Assembly: GCA_949318235.1 (NCBI GenBank)
Contig: OX439127.1
Span: 2,261,672-2,325,671, forward strand
Reading direction: 5' to 3'
Source of the DNA: Ecdyonurus torrentis
Taxonomy: Eukaryota > Arthropoda > Insecta > Ephemeroptera > Heptageniidae
Length of the DNA: 64,000 bases
A model generated the notes under the pieces. The model was not told the origin of the DNA. It saw nothing but the letters and a program-made list of their open reading frames with translations, and ran no database searches. Made by a program: the position numbers and the translations under genes. This document shows positions 45,943 to 57,289 of this stretch, piece by piece (position 1 is the stretch's first letter; every line of letters starts with the position of its first letter).

Positions 45943-46720
45943 GGAGAAGAAAATTACATAAAATTAAAAAATGCAGTCAGGCCTATGAATAGTAGCGCAT
46001 TATTTTAAAATCTGGGTTTTTCCAAAATGCCTTGATAAAAATTTAAAAATAATATTGTAATAAAATATTTTGTGCATATCTTATACAAAAATTAATAGTA
46101 AAAATATTAAAAACTAATGAAAGCTAATAAAAAATTACAATTGAAGAAATATGTGAGTTTAAATTTATAAAATATATAATAGAAATATAAAAACAGAGAA
46201 AAAAAAGATCAAATGTAAAAATTCAATACATATAAAAATTAAGTTTAAAAAACAAACTAATTTAATTTTTAAAAATACTATTATAATAATTTAACTATAT
46301 AAGCATAATCTTATAAAATATATTATCAAAAATGCATAATACGCAATTTTTAATAATACTAATGCTCTTTTTTGGTGCGTCGCCATTCGTATAAGTTTTT
46401 TAAAAGGATCAAATAATAAGAAAAAAGGTTTAGGCAAAGGTGTGAAAAGGAAAAAAAATATATAGGTATAAATTAGATATGAAATAAGACTATTTCAAAT
46501 CTAAAAAAAATGTGTATGATTAATTAAGTATAAAATTGGTGTTAAGTATTTGTGTCTTTTTAATACATTCATTTAATGGCAATGAAAAATAACTTTTTTT
46601 TTTTTTTTGTAATTCTGATTTTTGAAAAGAGCATAAAATTATGATCCAGCACATTTTTTTTTTTCTAATAATATATGTTTGAATTTTTTTTACACACAAT
46701 TGAACCATTAAAAATACTGT

Positions 46721-46983
46721 TAATTGATGATCAAGGTCCATATATAAGAGGTTAGAGATGCTCCTGGAAAAGTTTTGGCCAAGGTCGCGCAGCTTAAAGG
46801 AATTCACCAAAGACGTCATATAACAGGGTGTATTTTTATGCACCTTATTAGTGACGTAACTGGTGAACGCTGGTGAACGGCATCGGCTTAGAATCAAGTA
46901 CACCTATCACAAAATAAAATCAAATGCGCGAGTTTTGTGATGCGCTCAACCTGTTTATTATATGGACCTTGATTGATGATCAG
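46721..46983. repeat. MITE, mirror of 16,888-17,148
   Basis: GATGATCAAGGTCCATATA at the left and TATGGACCTTGATTGATGATC at the right. Confidence 0.75.
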
Positions 46984-47286
46984 AAAACTTTAAAATGCAG
47001 TGTACTGGTTTCAAATTTAATGCACTTTAAAAAAAAATCAAAATCAAAATTAAAAAAAACAAAAAAAAAAAGAAAAGTTTTTGACATTATACCATGCACA
47101 AACAAAAGCCATATTATTATTAATAGATAACGCATATTAGTTACATGCAAAATAAATTAATTTTTTTCATATAAGCAGCACTTGAAAAATTAATACTTGC
47201 ACGGACCAGGCGTAATTAACATATGGTTTCTATATAAATATTTTGTTTTGACATTCTAAACTAGTATGCGTGAATTATATAATTAT

Positions 47287-47398
47287 TAGTGCTGTTCATT
47301 AATCCTATCCACTGCTCATAAAATGACGATCATCTTTGGTTACTCACATGGAATGCGCATTTTTTGTTACATGAAAACAGGGTTTACGAACAAACACT
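47287..47398. repeat. Short foldback, mirror of 16,471-16,584
   Basis: Ends GGGTTTACGAACAAACAC, inverse of the GTTCGTAAACCC terminus. Confidence 0.6.
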
Positions 47399-48223
47399 AT
47401 TATGATCTATGGTAGCTTAGATGGTGCAACATTTTCAACTAACAAAAATAATAATAATAATAAAAAAAAAAAAAAACATTTTTTTTTTAACTAAAAATTT
47501 GCGTTCAAATAAATTTATTGCAAATTGAAAGTATTTTGCATCACGTAAATAGGCTAATTATTATATTCAATAGGATATATATAAAAAAAATAAATAAAAT
47601 AAATTTAGGGAAATTATAAAATTAAATCATTGAAAAATAATAATTATGGTACATTTCATTTGTGCAATATAAAATAAATTAAAAATAATTAAGGGAGTAG
47701 ACTACAATTAGTTGTTAGCAATCAACCTCTTTAACTTTTTTTACATTAAGGCTTTTTTTTTTTTTTTTTTTTTTGAAAAATATAATTTAACAATGTTTAA
47801 ATTGCGGAATGTATGTATGCAAATCACAAGATACGTGTGCTTTCCCCCCTCAAATTAACATTTAAGTTTGTTTTTTTATATAAATATAATTTACATTTTT
47901 ATCCCGGAATTACAGTAAACTTTAGCAAATAATAATGTTTAATGGTTCTAAAAAGAAATAATACCGATATAATATAACAAAAAAAGCCTTGATGTAATAA
48001 TAGGATATATAAATACAATTTTACAAATAAAGAATAAATACAAAATAACGTTTGTATATTTTAAGAAACTTAATTAAATGCTTTGAGTTTACTGTATTAC
48101 AAAGTATCACACAAAAATATACGTTTGAAGAAAATTTAAGGTGAAAGAAGTCAACTTTTGGAAAGCCTGATATGTCTTACATTTTATCACGCTCTTTTCC
48201 CTCTTTAAACACAAATAAATCAC

Positions 48224-48565
48224 TTAAAGGAATAGGCCAGAGAAAAACTTAAGCATTCAAATCACAAAACAGTTGATGGGATTTACATAAATAACATTAC
48301 TTTGTGTCAAAACCCACAGTAGCCCCATAGCAGTGATCAAAAATTTCGATTTATGCAACCCGCACAACATTGTCATACTAATTTTTGCATGTTACTGACG
48401 TCATAAACATGAATTTTCAAGCAAATTGCATACTTTAGAGTTTTTTCATGCTCTTATGTGGGGCTACATTAAAATTCTGGTAAAAATTGTAATTAGTTTT
48501 GAAGATCCCATTTCGTGTTTATTCATTAAAAAGCACATGTTGTTTTATGTGGTCTATGGCTTTAA
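48224..48565. mobile_element. TTAA-flanked MITE, mirror of 15,306-15,647
   Basis: TTAAAGGAATAGGCC to GGTCTATGGCTTTAA. Confidence 0.7.
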
Positions 48566-48695
48566 TGAATGACATTCAGGAATATAAAGTTAAAAAAAAA
48601 GAAAGAAAGAAGAAAGTGCTTGAGTTATTTTATAATACCACCCAGATAAATGTTTTAAGTTTTTTAGTTTTTTAGTTTTTTTTTTTTTTTTTTTT

Positions 48696-49472
48696 TTAAG
48701 TAGTTTGAACGAGTTTTGATATTATTTAAACGCCATTTTAGTGCTACCTATAGATTCCTTATTTCTCTATGCTCCTATTGATGTAATAAAAAATACATTT
48801 AGTTCGAAACGCAAATAAAAAAATAGCCGCAAAGTCGAGCATTTTCCTCATACAACATTGGTTAATGGCTGAAAAAGCCAGGATCCTTCCACAGTAGATC
48901 ATTCATATTTCTGCGAAAGTGTATTTAAATGGACTCAAAAACAGATAAATCAGCTCTTTGATAAACAAAGAAACTTTTAAAAGCATTAAACTAAATTTGG
49001 TTCGAAACGCACTGAGAACTAAAAGAGCTGAAAATGAGAATTTTTTTGTTAACCAGTAATTTTTATATAGTTCGGAAATCGGCCGCTAGAGGTGCCGAAT
49101 CATGGCGATCGCGAACGATCGCGGGAGAAACGAGATATAAATGTCAATTGAGCTCATAAACGTTAATAAAACTCTTGTAATGTACTTAAATTGTGATAAC
49201 TTCATTATAATTAATTAATATATGCACTGAGAAGCGAGAAAATTGTTTGATTAGAAAATAGTTACAAAAAGCAATATATATATGATTTGCTGGATTATCT
49301 CTTAGTGCCTACACAGCACAGTTTGGTTGAGCGCCGCTTTTACATGACGAGGGTCAGCGGATCGCGACTCGGTTATTGAAAAGTTTTTAATGATTAAATT
49401 AAAATTAAGTAAGCACCAAACTGCAAATAAATTTAAAATCAGCTGTTAACAATCTCGTTCAAACTACTTTAA
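48696..49472. mobile_element. Single TTAA-flanked element, mosaic of the two left-arm tandem copies
   Basis: One copy only, 777 bp, with the outer flanks of the left tandem pair. Its minus-strand sequence has copy 1 bases at GAGATTGTT and CAGTTTGGTGCTTACTTAA, but copy 2 bases at GTTAACAGC and from CAATAACCGAGTCGCG onward. It contains the tRNA-like segment at 49,304-49,378 (plus strand). Confidence 0.8.
49304..49378 (+). other. tRNA-like segment inside the TTAA element
   Basis: A-box-like CAGTTTGGTTGAGCGCCGC and B-box-like CGGATCGCGACTC. The stems are poor. Mirror of the segment in copy 2. Confidence 0.45.
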
Positions 49473-49736
49473 TAATAAAAAAGTTGATAATTTCACTTTG
49501 ATAAATATTGACTTGTAGAACAATTTAATTAAATAATGGCACCATCATGTTCAATACGTACTAAATATTCTGGGTATCTGAATTCTAAACATTTAACCCT
49601 GTATATTAATGAGATCAGTGATATATTATGTTAAAACAAGTCTTAATTGACGTGTCTAAAGGAAGAAAATAGGTGAGTGGGGGGTATTTTATTGCATTAA
49701 CTGAAAGAAAATACGGTTTTGAGTGTCTTGAATCAA

Positions 49737-50832
49737 TATATCGAACGCGCAGGATGTTTAGGACGTATCAGAGAAATGTATTTTTTCGTAAACTTTGAAG
49801 TTTTGAACATCATATCGCAGCAACGAAAACATTGAAAAATATTTAATGCCTATCATCTAAAAGCCTGTTTAGTTGGCAATGTATGAGCATAGTTTCAGAT
49901 TTTTCATGTCAATAATAAGCTCGCAAAAAATTAATTAGTAACTGAGAGTGCCTTTTTATCTCGGAATTTTCAGAGGTATGCCAACTTAAGCTGACATATC
50001 TACGTTATCCATAATACAAAAAAATTGAAACTTATTTTTTATTGTGTATAAACATTCCTAGTACACGCTACAATACCGAAAAAAAATTGCAAAAATTTGC
50101 ACTTGCCAAAAATTAGCAAAATCTAGAACTCAATGTATCTCCAGATTTACTGGCGTGATCCAATTAAAACCTAAACTACAAACGTATTTAAGTGTTCTTT
50201 TAACAATGCTTTTAAAAAAATTAGCGATTTTTGATTTTACGGAGATTTACAAATTTTTGAGTGTCTGATGAAGCATGAAGTAGGCAACCCGCCTAACACA
50301 AAATTTAAAAAAGAATTCATTTCTCGTTAGTTAAAACAAAATAATTAAGTTTTATATAAGCACTGTTAAAAAAACACTAGAACACGTTTGTAGTTTAAGT
50401 TTCAATTGGATCACGCCAGTTAATCTGGAGATGCATTGAGTTTTAGATTTTGCTAATTTTTGGCAAGTGCAAATTTTTGCAATTTTTTTTCGATATTGTA
50501 GCGTGTACTAGGAATGTTTATACACAATAAAAAATAAGTTTGAATTTTTTTGTATTATGGATAACGTAGATATGTCAGCTTAAGTTGGCATACCTCTGAA
50601 AATTCCGAGATAAAAAGGCACTCTCAGTTACTAATTAATTTTTTGCGAGCTTATTAATAACATGAAAAATCTGAAACTATGCTCATACATTGCCAACTAA
50701 ACAGGCTTTTAGATGATAGGCATTAAATATTTTTCAATGTTTTCGTTGCTGCGATATGATGTTCAAAACTTCAAAGTTTGCGAAAAAAAAACATTTCTCT
50801 GATACGTCCTAAACAATCTGCGTGATCGATAT
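49737..50832. repeat. Large foldback element, mirror of 12,242-13,336
   Basis: About 1.1 kb of self-complementary arms with the same loop. Confidence 0.88.
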
Positions 50833-51506
50833 GAGCGATTTTTCTATATTTTGAGTTCATTGAATATTAAAAAAATAAATAAATAATAAAAAAAATAATA
50901 ATTGTATGGCTTTACAATTGGTAACTTAAGCGTGCATAACTCATGCAAAATTTACCAACTGTTATGTCATATCACATATTAAAAAAAAATCTAAGAAAAA
51001 TACATAATGAATTCAAGAATTACAAAATCAAACGCAGAACTTGATTTATAGGACAATTCCCCTTTTGGAAAAAAAAATTCAAGATAATAATAATAATAAA
51101 TAAATAAAACTTGGGCTTTCCTCGATGAGTTCAAAACATGTCCAAGTTCCTGAACCAAGACTACAATAAAGAAGGTAAACAAATTATTATATTAATATTT
51201 GATTTCTTATATTCAAGTTGACTACTTTTACCTTTTACATTTTCAACACAACAATGTGCATTACAAAAAGAAAAAAAAAAGTACCGTTACAAATGATTAC
51301 GTTTTTGGTATAAATGTAAGTATGAGGAAATTGCACAAAAATTGATGCTATATTATCTCATCAAGTACCAAAATGCATGATCACTTTTCTACCAAAACTC
51401 ACACATTTAACTGCAAATATTGCGTTTATTTTTTCTTATGGGTCGATCATGCTTGTAGAAGGAATGACCGTTAATATAGTTTGCTTTAGATGTGACCAAA
51501 ATCACT
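50833..51506. other. AT-rich stretch, nothing recognised
   Basis: Mirror of 11,568-12,241; no coding or RNA feature. Confidence 0.5.
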
Positions 51507-51674
51507 TATTGACTGATAAAGGAACAACTGTTTTGAAGCCGACTATAAGCAATTTTGGTCACATCCGCATCCGGAAGCGGATGTGACCCAAATCGCCTAT
51601 AGTTGGCCTCAAAATCGTTGTTTCTTTACTAGTCAATAGTCGGCCTCAAAACAGTTGTTCCTTTATCAGTCAAT
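51507..51674. repeat. Foldback element, mirror of 11,400-11,567
   Basis: GGAACAACTGTTTTGA-family hairpin. Confidence 0.8.
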
Positions 51675-51960
51675 ACAGCATAATTATGGAATTTTAGTTT
51701 TTCTTTATACATAATAAAATATAATTTAATATATTATCCTTATTCTAATGGGTGCTTTTTTTTTGTATTATAATCCATTACGCAACAATTTATTAATTTT
51801 TATTTTACCAACCTTCTGGCATGTTTTTTTTATTTTTTTTATTTTTTTTTTAATACCATTTCACATATTTAAAATTTTTATATTTGATACCTTTATGAAA
51901 TGTTTAATTAAGAGGCATAATAATTTTTATTAGAATAATAAAATAATAATAATAATAATA

Positions 51961-52308
51961 GAGTCCGAGCAATGGGGTGCTCAAAATCACGCGGCTTCTC
52001 AGGTCCCATGGGCCACGCTCCCTATGCTTTCAAACACCCCAATAGTAAAGACAAATACTCAGAACTGTACAAATTGTGTTCAGTGCCAATGCAAACTAAT
52101 TCCTGGTTTATTGGCACGAATTGATAAACTCCAACGTCAAATGGATAATTTAACGCCAGCTGTAAATAGTAAGAAAGACAACACGTCTCTTATTTCTAAC
52201 CGAAATAAGATCCGCATCAAAAAATCAAGTTCTACCCCAGTTTATAATAATAACCACGATCTAATCTCCGGTAAAACTCAGTATCCAGCAATTGACATAG
52301 CAAACTAA
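51961..52308 (+). CDS. LINE ORF1-like fragment, Cys cluster and coiled coil (right copy)
   Basis: The frame is open from the fragment edge (ESEQWGAQNHAASQVPW), with an internal ATG at 52,024. CTNCVQCQCK gives four clustered Cys, LLARIDKLQRQMDNL suggests a short coiled coil, and the tail is basic and Asn/Ser-rich. It ends in TAA at 52,306-52,308 and overlaps the macrodomain frame by about 13 nt. The composition suits an RNA-binding accessory protein of a retroelement, but no named domain is recognisable and the N-terminal part is missing. Confidence 0.6.
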   Translation, partial: ESEQWGAQNHAASQVPWATLPMLSNTPIVKTNTQNCTNCVQCQCKLIPGLLARIDKLQRQMDNLTPAVNSKKDNTSLISNRNKIRIKKSSSTPVYNNNHDLISGKTQYPAIDIAN

Positions 52309-53102
52309 TAATAACAGAAACCAGTGAGGATTTACTTTCATCAAATGAACCCATCATCGCACACGTGGTGGCTGCAGACATGCATTGTTCTGCTGGTATT
52401 GCATTAAAAGTGAAGAAAACATTTGGTGTACCTACTGTATCCGGAAAAAGACTTAGACCTGGTGACATTGTTCCTCATGCTGCAAATAAAAGTTGTGTAG
52501 TTCTCAACGTTGTCTCAAAATACCAGTCGGGTCACAAGTTACGGCAGAATCCCAACCAATTTCTGGTTAATTTTGAAGAAGGCATCAAAGGTCTTGCACA
52601 ATACTGCCAAAAAAACATTATTATGCATATGGCGATTCCCAAAATGGGGTGTGGCCTAGACCACTTGGAATGGGGATACGTAAAATCTCTCCTTCAGAAG
52701 GAGTTTGGTGGCCGCCACATGTCTATCAAAGTGTATTCCCCCTCCAAGAAGGTTGTGGTCCCTACAGCAACTCCTGACGATCCTCTCCCCATGGTCGAGT
52801 CAGTGGTTGTACATGAATTGCCCCCTCCGCTAACTCCAGTTTTGCCTCCACAATCAGAAACTGCACCTCCCTTGGCAACCTATCCTTCCGCTCCTCAACT
52901 TAAGTTCATGGGTAATTCTCCTAATAATTTTTTGTCATCCCCAAGCACACCTCTATGTAACTACTTCCACGCTAAAGATTACATCAACGTTAAACCTCCC
53001 CAACTTAACTCTCTATCATCATCTGTCTGCTCTACCCCCATTAAATCGCCTTTCCTAAATCCCCTCTCTGCAAAGTTCTCTCCGATACCTACAATGGTAT
53101 AA
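52296..53102 (+). CDS. TARG1/OARD1-like macrodomain ORF within a LINE (right copy)
   Basis: 268 codons, open from a TGA at 52,293. It has no ATG before AADMHCSAG, so translation probably arrives from the upstream ORF by -1 frameshifting or reinitiation. Residues about 15-150 form a macrodomain: IIAHVVAADMHCSAGIALKV (substrate loop), FGVPTV, PGDIVPHA, VLNVVSKYQSGHK, IIMHMAIPKMGCGLDHLEWG (phosphate loop) and MSIKVYSPS. The Lys of VSKYQ and Asp of GCGLD align with the catalytic pair of human TARG1, which cleaves ADP-ribose from glutamate and DNA ends. A Pro-rich tail of about 110 residues follows (ELPPPLTPVLPPQ). It overlaps the endonuclease frame by about 58 nt. Conserved in both arms. Confidence 0.85.
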   Translation, partial: HSKLIITETSEDLLSSNEPIIAHVVAADMHCSAGIALKVKKTFGVPTVSGKRLRPGDIVPHAANKSCVVLNVVSKYQSGHKLRQNPNQFLVNFEEGIKGLAQYCQKNIIMHMAIPKMGCGLDHLEWGYVKSLLQKEFGGRHMSIKVYSPSKKVVVPTATPDDPLPMVESVVVHELPPPLTPVLPPQSETAPPLATYPSAPQLKFMGNSPNNFLSSPSTPLCNYFHAKDYINVKPPQLNSLSSSVCSTPIKSPFLNPLSAKFSPIPTMV

Positions 53103-53989
53103 ACGAGAGAAATTTGTTGATCCTTTTGTGGAATGCGGAGGGGCTGAATACACTGCTAAAGTGCATCCCGAAAATTGACATGTTTGGTGACAGGGATGTT
53201 GTGGTTTTTACTGAAACATTTCTGTCACGGCATGTTGATATCCAAGGGTTTTATTCAGTCCATTCGTTTGCCACGAGAGGGCTGAGAGGGAGACCATCGG
53301 GGGGTATATCGTGTTTTATTAAGTGCACTCTTGGACAAATTATAAATAGTGCTGTAGAGAAAGATTATGTCGTTGTGAATTTGCAAGACATCACTATAAT
53401 TGCATTCTATCTCAAACCAACTCTCTCAGAAATTAATGTTTGGGAAATTGTAATATCAGCTTTCAGTCAAGTTCCTAAAGACAAAACTATTGTATTATTA
53501 GGTGATTTTAACTGTAGAATGGATATTGTGAATGAGAAGGGAAAGGCTCTCAGTGAATTGATGGGTACGATTAATCTGGTGTTACTTAACTCGCCTCAAG
53601 ATAAAACTTCTGTTTCTCATAATGGATCCAGTACCATTGATTTATTATTTTATGACCCGTCAAAATTCAAAAATACATCCGTTGTTTTTCCATCCTTATC
53701 TGCAACAACTTTACGTAAACATCTCCCTTTAATTTTTAACTTAACTTGTAATAATAAGAATATACCTGTTCAAATTGCTAATAAACATAAACTTTCAAAC
53801 ATCTTAGATCTTCAGAGATTAAATATTATGTATGAACAAAATTTTATATTGTTAAATAAACTATTGAAGATCAAAATATCGATGGAATCCATAAGTTATT
53901 GCAATCAATTATTTTATACTCAGCAGTCTCTAAAAAATTATATAGTAGAAAGTCTAAACCATGGTTCAATCATGAGTTATATCAACTGA
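53045..53989 (+). CDS. LINE APE-type endonuclease (right copy, intact)
   Basis: The frame is open from 53,045 and the first recognisable residues are LLILLWNAEGLNTLL. VVFTETFLSRH supplies the catalytic Glu, GGISCFIK follows, LLGDFNCRMD supplies the Asp-Asn motif, and STIDLLFYDP the late Asp. The first in-frame ATG lies inside the domain, again implying continuation from the upstream ORF. It nicks DNA for target-primed reverse transcription. It ends at a stop just after SKPWFNHEL-type linker sequence has moved to another frame, so a frameshift near 53,940 separates it from the rest of ORF2. The left-arm copy has a stop in this region. Confidence 0.88.
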   Translation: MAFPKSPLCKVLSDTYNGINERNLLILLWNAEGLNTLLKCIPKIDMFGDRDVVVFTETFLSRHVDIQGFYSVHSFATRGLRGRPSGGISCFIKCTLGQIINSAVEKDYVVVNLQDITIIAFYLKPTLSEINVWEIVISAFSQVPKDKTIVLLGDFNCRMDIVNEKGKALSELMGTINLVLLNSPQDKTSVSHNGSSTIDLLFYDPSKFKNTSVVFPSLSATTLRKHLPLIFNLTCNNKNIPVQIANKHKLSNILDLQRLNIMYEQNFILLNKLLKIKISMESISYCNQLFYTQQSLKNYIVESLNHGSIMSYIN

Positions 53990-54114
53990 AAAAATACTCC
54001 TTGTATATTTTACACAAACTAAAGCAAATTAATTTAAAGACCAGGACCTTTTAAAGCACCTTTGCTGCCGTAAAGAGTTACCTCGAGGGATTTAGATCTC
54101 CCTGAAAAAAGTGT

Positions 54115-54270
54115 CCCAGCCAGAAAAAATCGTTAAGAAATTTAAGCTTTTTAGGCTTAGTCCACTTTTGGTACTACTAAAATCCCTAATGTTACTAACA
54201 TTAGGGACATTAGGGAATTTACTCCAACCTTTGGTATTTTAGGGAATTTAGGGAATTTTCGTAAAATGAG
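54115..54270. repeat. Left terminal region of the insertion
   Basis: CCCAGCCAGAAAAAAT followed by repeated TTAGGGAATTT and a small CTAATGTTACTAACATTAG hairpin. Confidence 0.6.
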
Positions 54271-54609
54271 CATAAAATGTAATAATAAACCAGTATTTAT
54301 TTAAAAAAAAACATTAATAATAAATATTTACATATATAAGAGCACTAAATACATAAGTAAAAATAAATACTCAAAGCGCGTCGCATGTTTGACGTCCTGT
54401 TTTGTTTGTTTCACACGCTTCTCTCTCCCTTATGGTTTCTTGGTCCATCAAGGTTGAATAATGCTGTATGTTGTCTAATGCAATCTGAAACACATAATTA
54501 CACGAACTATTATTATATCTATTATGGTATTGGTCGACATACATTGCAAATGAATATCAAAATTGTATCACAATTATAATATAATCATCGGCTTGAAAGT
54601 GCCATAGGA

Positions 54610-55020
54610 AGTTGTGGAGGTCTATCACTGGGTCAGGATAAAACATCAGGGTAAGCCAACAACACAGATGTTTTAGCCTGACACAGTGATAATATACCAG
54701 TCTCATATACCTCTTGTTCCATACATTTCCGTTTGCATCTCATACTATGCGTATATTCTTATTTTTCAAACATCTTACAACCACCTCAGACCATGATGTT
54801 TTAAGTCTGCCTCCACCTCTCCTTCCATCCACTCTGCTATGAAATACCTGTTCTGCAATTCTTTCATCACCCATTCTCTCTACATGACCAAACACCGTAA
54901 CAAACTGTTCTCATACTTCTCAGTCACAGAGTTTCTTTTACTCCACATTCTTCCATCACCCAAGTATTCCTTACCCTATCTAATCTTGTTTTACCACACA
55001 AACTTCTAAGAAAACTCATA
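54610..55020 (-). pseudogene. LINE fragment (C-terminal reverse transcriptase and 3' tail)
   Basis: On the minus strand a frame reads TVFGHVERMGDERIAEQVF, then HSRVDGRRGGGRLKTSWSE and VVVRCLKNKNIRIV, followed by a stop and a 3' tail ending near GACCTCCACAACTTCC. This is the C-terminal end of a reverse transcriptase ORF in which a line typically reads GHVxRM. It is the same family as the decayed piece in the spacer at 31,880-32,235. Truncated at its 5' end, with stops. Confidence 0.7.
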
Positions 55021-55339
55021 CCAACAGCGTTAAGATATTATGTATATTATAATAAGAAGAGAGGTTATTACAACTGGATGCACTCCATTTTTTTGGATTC
55101 TTATCAAGTTGTAGAAATAAATCTTAGCACATACTAACTTCAATATTACATATTGATCACCTGTTTAATTTTTGGTGTTTATCTGTACAAAATTATTTCA
55201 GAAAAAGGGGTGTATCCGGTTGTAAAAGTGTCTGTTCTTATTGTGGCATGCAGGTGTGTCATAAATATTTTGAAAATAGTTGGTAGAGATTGGATCACAT
55301 TGAATTCAAAATTAATATAATGCAAAAGTTCTCTAATTT

Positions 55340-55890
55340 AAATAGTAAAAGTTGGGTCTAGGGGCCAAATTCTAGCTTTAGCTAGTTAAAAATAGATGTT
55401 ATAAGAGATGAGGGTACAACGCAGTGTCAATGTAAAATACGATATGACTATTATCTCACGTTCTCACACAACATAAAAGGCAAAATTTTATCAAACAGCA
55501 TCAGACAATACTCTTGGCTTTGTTAGACCAGTTTCATCCTTTACCTAGTTAAGGATCCATCATTAAGACTCATTATTCAGGCAGAGAGCTCTGTACAGCT
55601 CGCGATGGCTCATAGCACAACTGCTAACTAACTGAGCTGAGGAAGCAAGCGGCTATGCAAGCGGCATAGCCGCGTTTGTATATATGCAATGCCTTGCAGC
55701 TGCACCATAGTTCCGAGTTCTAGGTAAAGGAAGAAACTGGTCTAAGGCAAAGATTAAGTCTGATGCTGTTTTATAATGGTGTGTCTTTGATGTAGTGTAA
55801 GAACGTGAGATACCACATATCGTATTTTACTGGCACTGTATCCGCCTCATCCCTTTAATGTCTAGTTTGAAGTATTTGGTTCCTAGACCC
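55340..55890. repeat. Foldback 1 of the insertion
   Basis: GGGTCTAGG... and ACCAGTTTCATCCTTTACCT pair with AGGTAAAGGAAGAAACTGGT and CCTAGACCC; centre near 55,640. Confidence 0.7.
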
Positions 55891-55984
55891 AATTACTTCC
55901 ACCATGCAAGCTCGTGCACATGCACCTTCTCTCTCTCTCGTTCTTCTTTCTAGCATGATATATTTCTCAAGACAGGAAAAATGA

Positions 55985-57110
55985 GAAACTAGGAGAGACT
56001 ATAAGGAGCACGAGAGTGCACCAGACGGCTGGTCCTTCAGGCAATCTTATTTTGGTACTTGTAAATACGAGTGCCTCAAGAAGTCTGAAAAATACAGCAG
56101 TAGACACATCTTACTTTTTTTATAACATGTAAACTTTTCAGCTAGCAAATTCTGCTATTTTGCTTTATACGTCTCAAATGTTTGACTGGGTGTGACGTTA
56201 ATTGTATGGCAAAATTGTTTGTTAATATAAAGCAAATTTAAGAAGGAACAGGAGAGAGGAAAAAAAAGCAGTGGAGTAGAGTATAGGAATAATAGTGGTG
56301 TGGGAGTAGGGATATTGTTATTCGTAGATAGTTTAGTTTGGTATGAATGTTTGTTATAATGTATAGGCCAGGTTGGTCTATACTGCTTTCCTGAACTGTA
56401 AAACATATTGGTATGCTAATTCATACTGTCGTAAGTAATTATAATTGAACTTGACCAAGCTAATACGTAATTACTAACAACAGTATAAATTTGCATACTA
56501 ATATGTTTTACGGTCCAGGAAGGCATAACAGACCAACCTGGTTGTCTGTTCCGCAAGTACTAACGAGAAACTCAGTTTCGAGAAAGGGGGATCAAAACTT
56601 ACTTGAGTATCATAGAGAACTCGTGAACTTTCTCGACACCAAGTTTCTCATGAAGTCTTACGGAACAGACCCCACATTAACACACATTAAAACTATCCTC
56701 TCCATAAATAACAATATCCCTACTTCCACATCAATTTATTTCCTATAATCTACTCCACTTTTTTCTTTTTCTTTTTCTTTTTCTTTTTTTTTTTTCTTTT
56801 TTTCTTTTTTTTTTTTTTCCTCCTGCCTCACTTGCACATCTTTATACTCCCTCTTAAATGTGCTTTATATAATAAACCAAATAATTTTGCCATCAAATAA
56901 ACATCACACCAAGTCAAACATTTGAGACTTGGTATAAAGTAAAATAGCAGAATTTTCTTGTTGAAAAGTATACTTATTATAAAAAAAGTAAGGTGTGCCT
57001 ACTGCTGTATTTTTCAGCCTTCTTGAGGCACTCGTATTTACAAGTACCAAATTATACCTGCCTGAAGGACCAGCAGTCTGGTGCACTCTCGTTCCTCAGT
57101 CTCTCTCACT
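55985..57110. repeat. Foldback 2 of the insertion
   Basis: CACGAGAGTGCACCAGAC pairs with GTCTGGTGCACTCTCG, and TACGAGTGCCTCAAGAAG with its inverse. Inner arms (AATTCATACTGTCGTAAG, TTCCGCAAGTACTAACGAG) continue to a centre near 56,600. Confidence 0.75.
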
Positions 57111-57139
57111 TTTCCTGTCTTGATAAAAATATCATGGTA

Positions 57140-57156
57140 GAGGGAGGAGAGAGAAG

Positions 57157-57189
<33 letters not shown>
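57140..57189. repeat. (GA)n microsatellite
   Basis: GAGAGA run between foldbacks 2 and 3. Confidence 0.9.
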
Positions 57190-57192
<3 letters not shown>

Positions 57193-57289
57193 GTGCACAA
57201 AGGTGCATTATCATTGACAATAAACTATAAATTATAGCAAATTTTAGGTGACAAGAAAAACAATAATAATGTAATTAAAAAAAAGGGGG

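Larger units (their letters stand above)
51961..54080 (+). mobile_element. Non-LTR retrotransposon fragment with macrodomain and endonuclease (right copy)
   Basis: Same element as 8,975-11,116 but better preserved: three overlapping open frames, each shifted by -1 from the previous one (ORF1-like, macrodomain, endonuclease). A linker start follows in yet another frame. The reverse transcriptase and 3' UTR are missing. An (AAT)n run abuts the 5' edge. The 8.3-kb insertion begins about 35 bp past the end of recognisable coding sequence. Confidence 0.88.
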
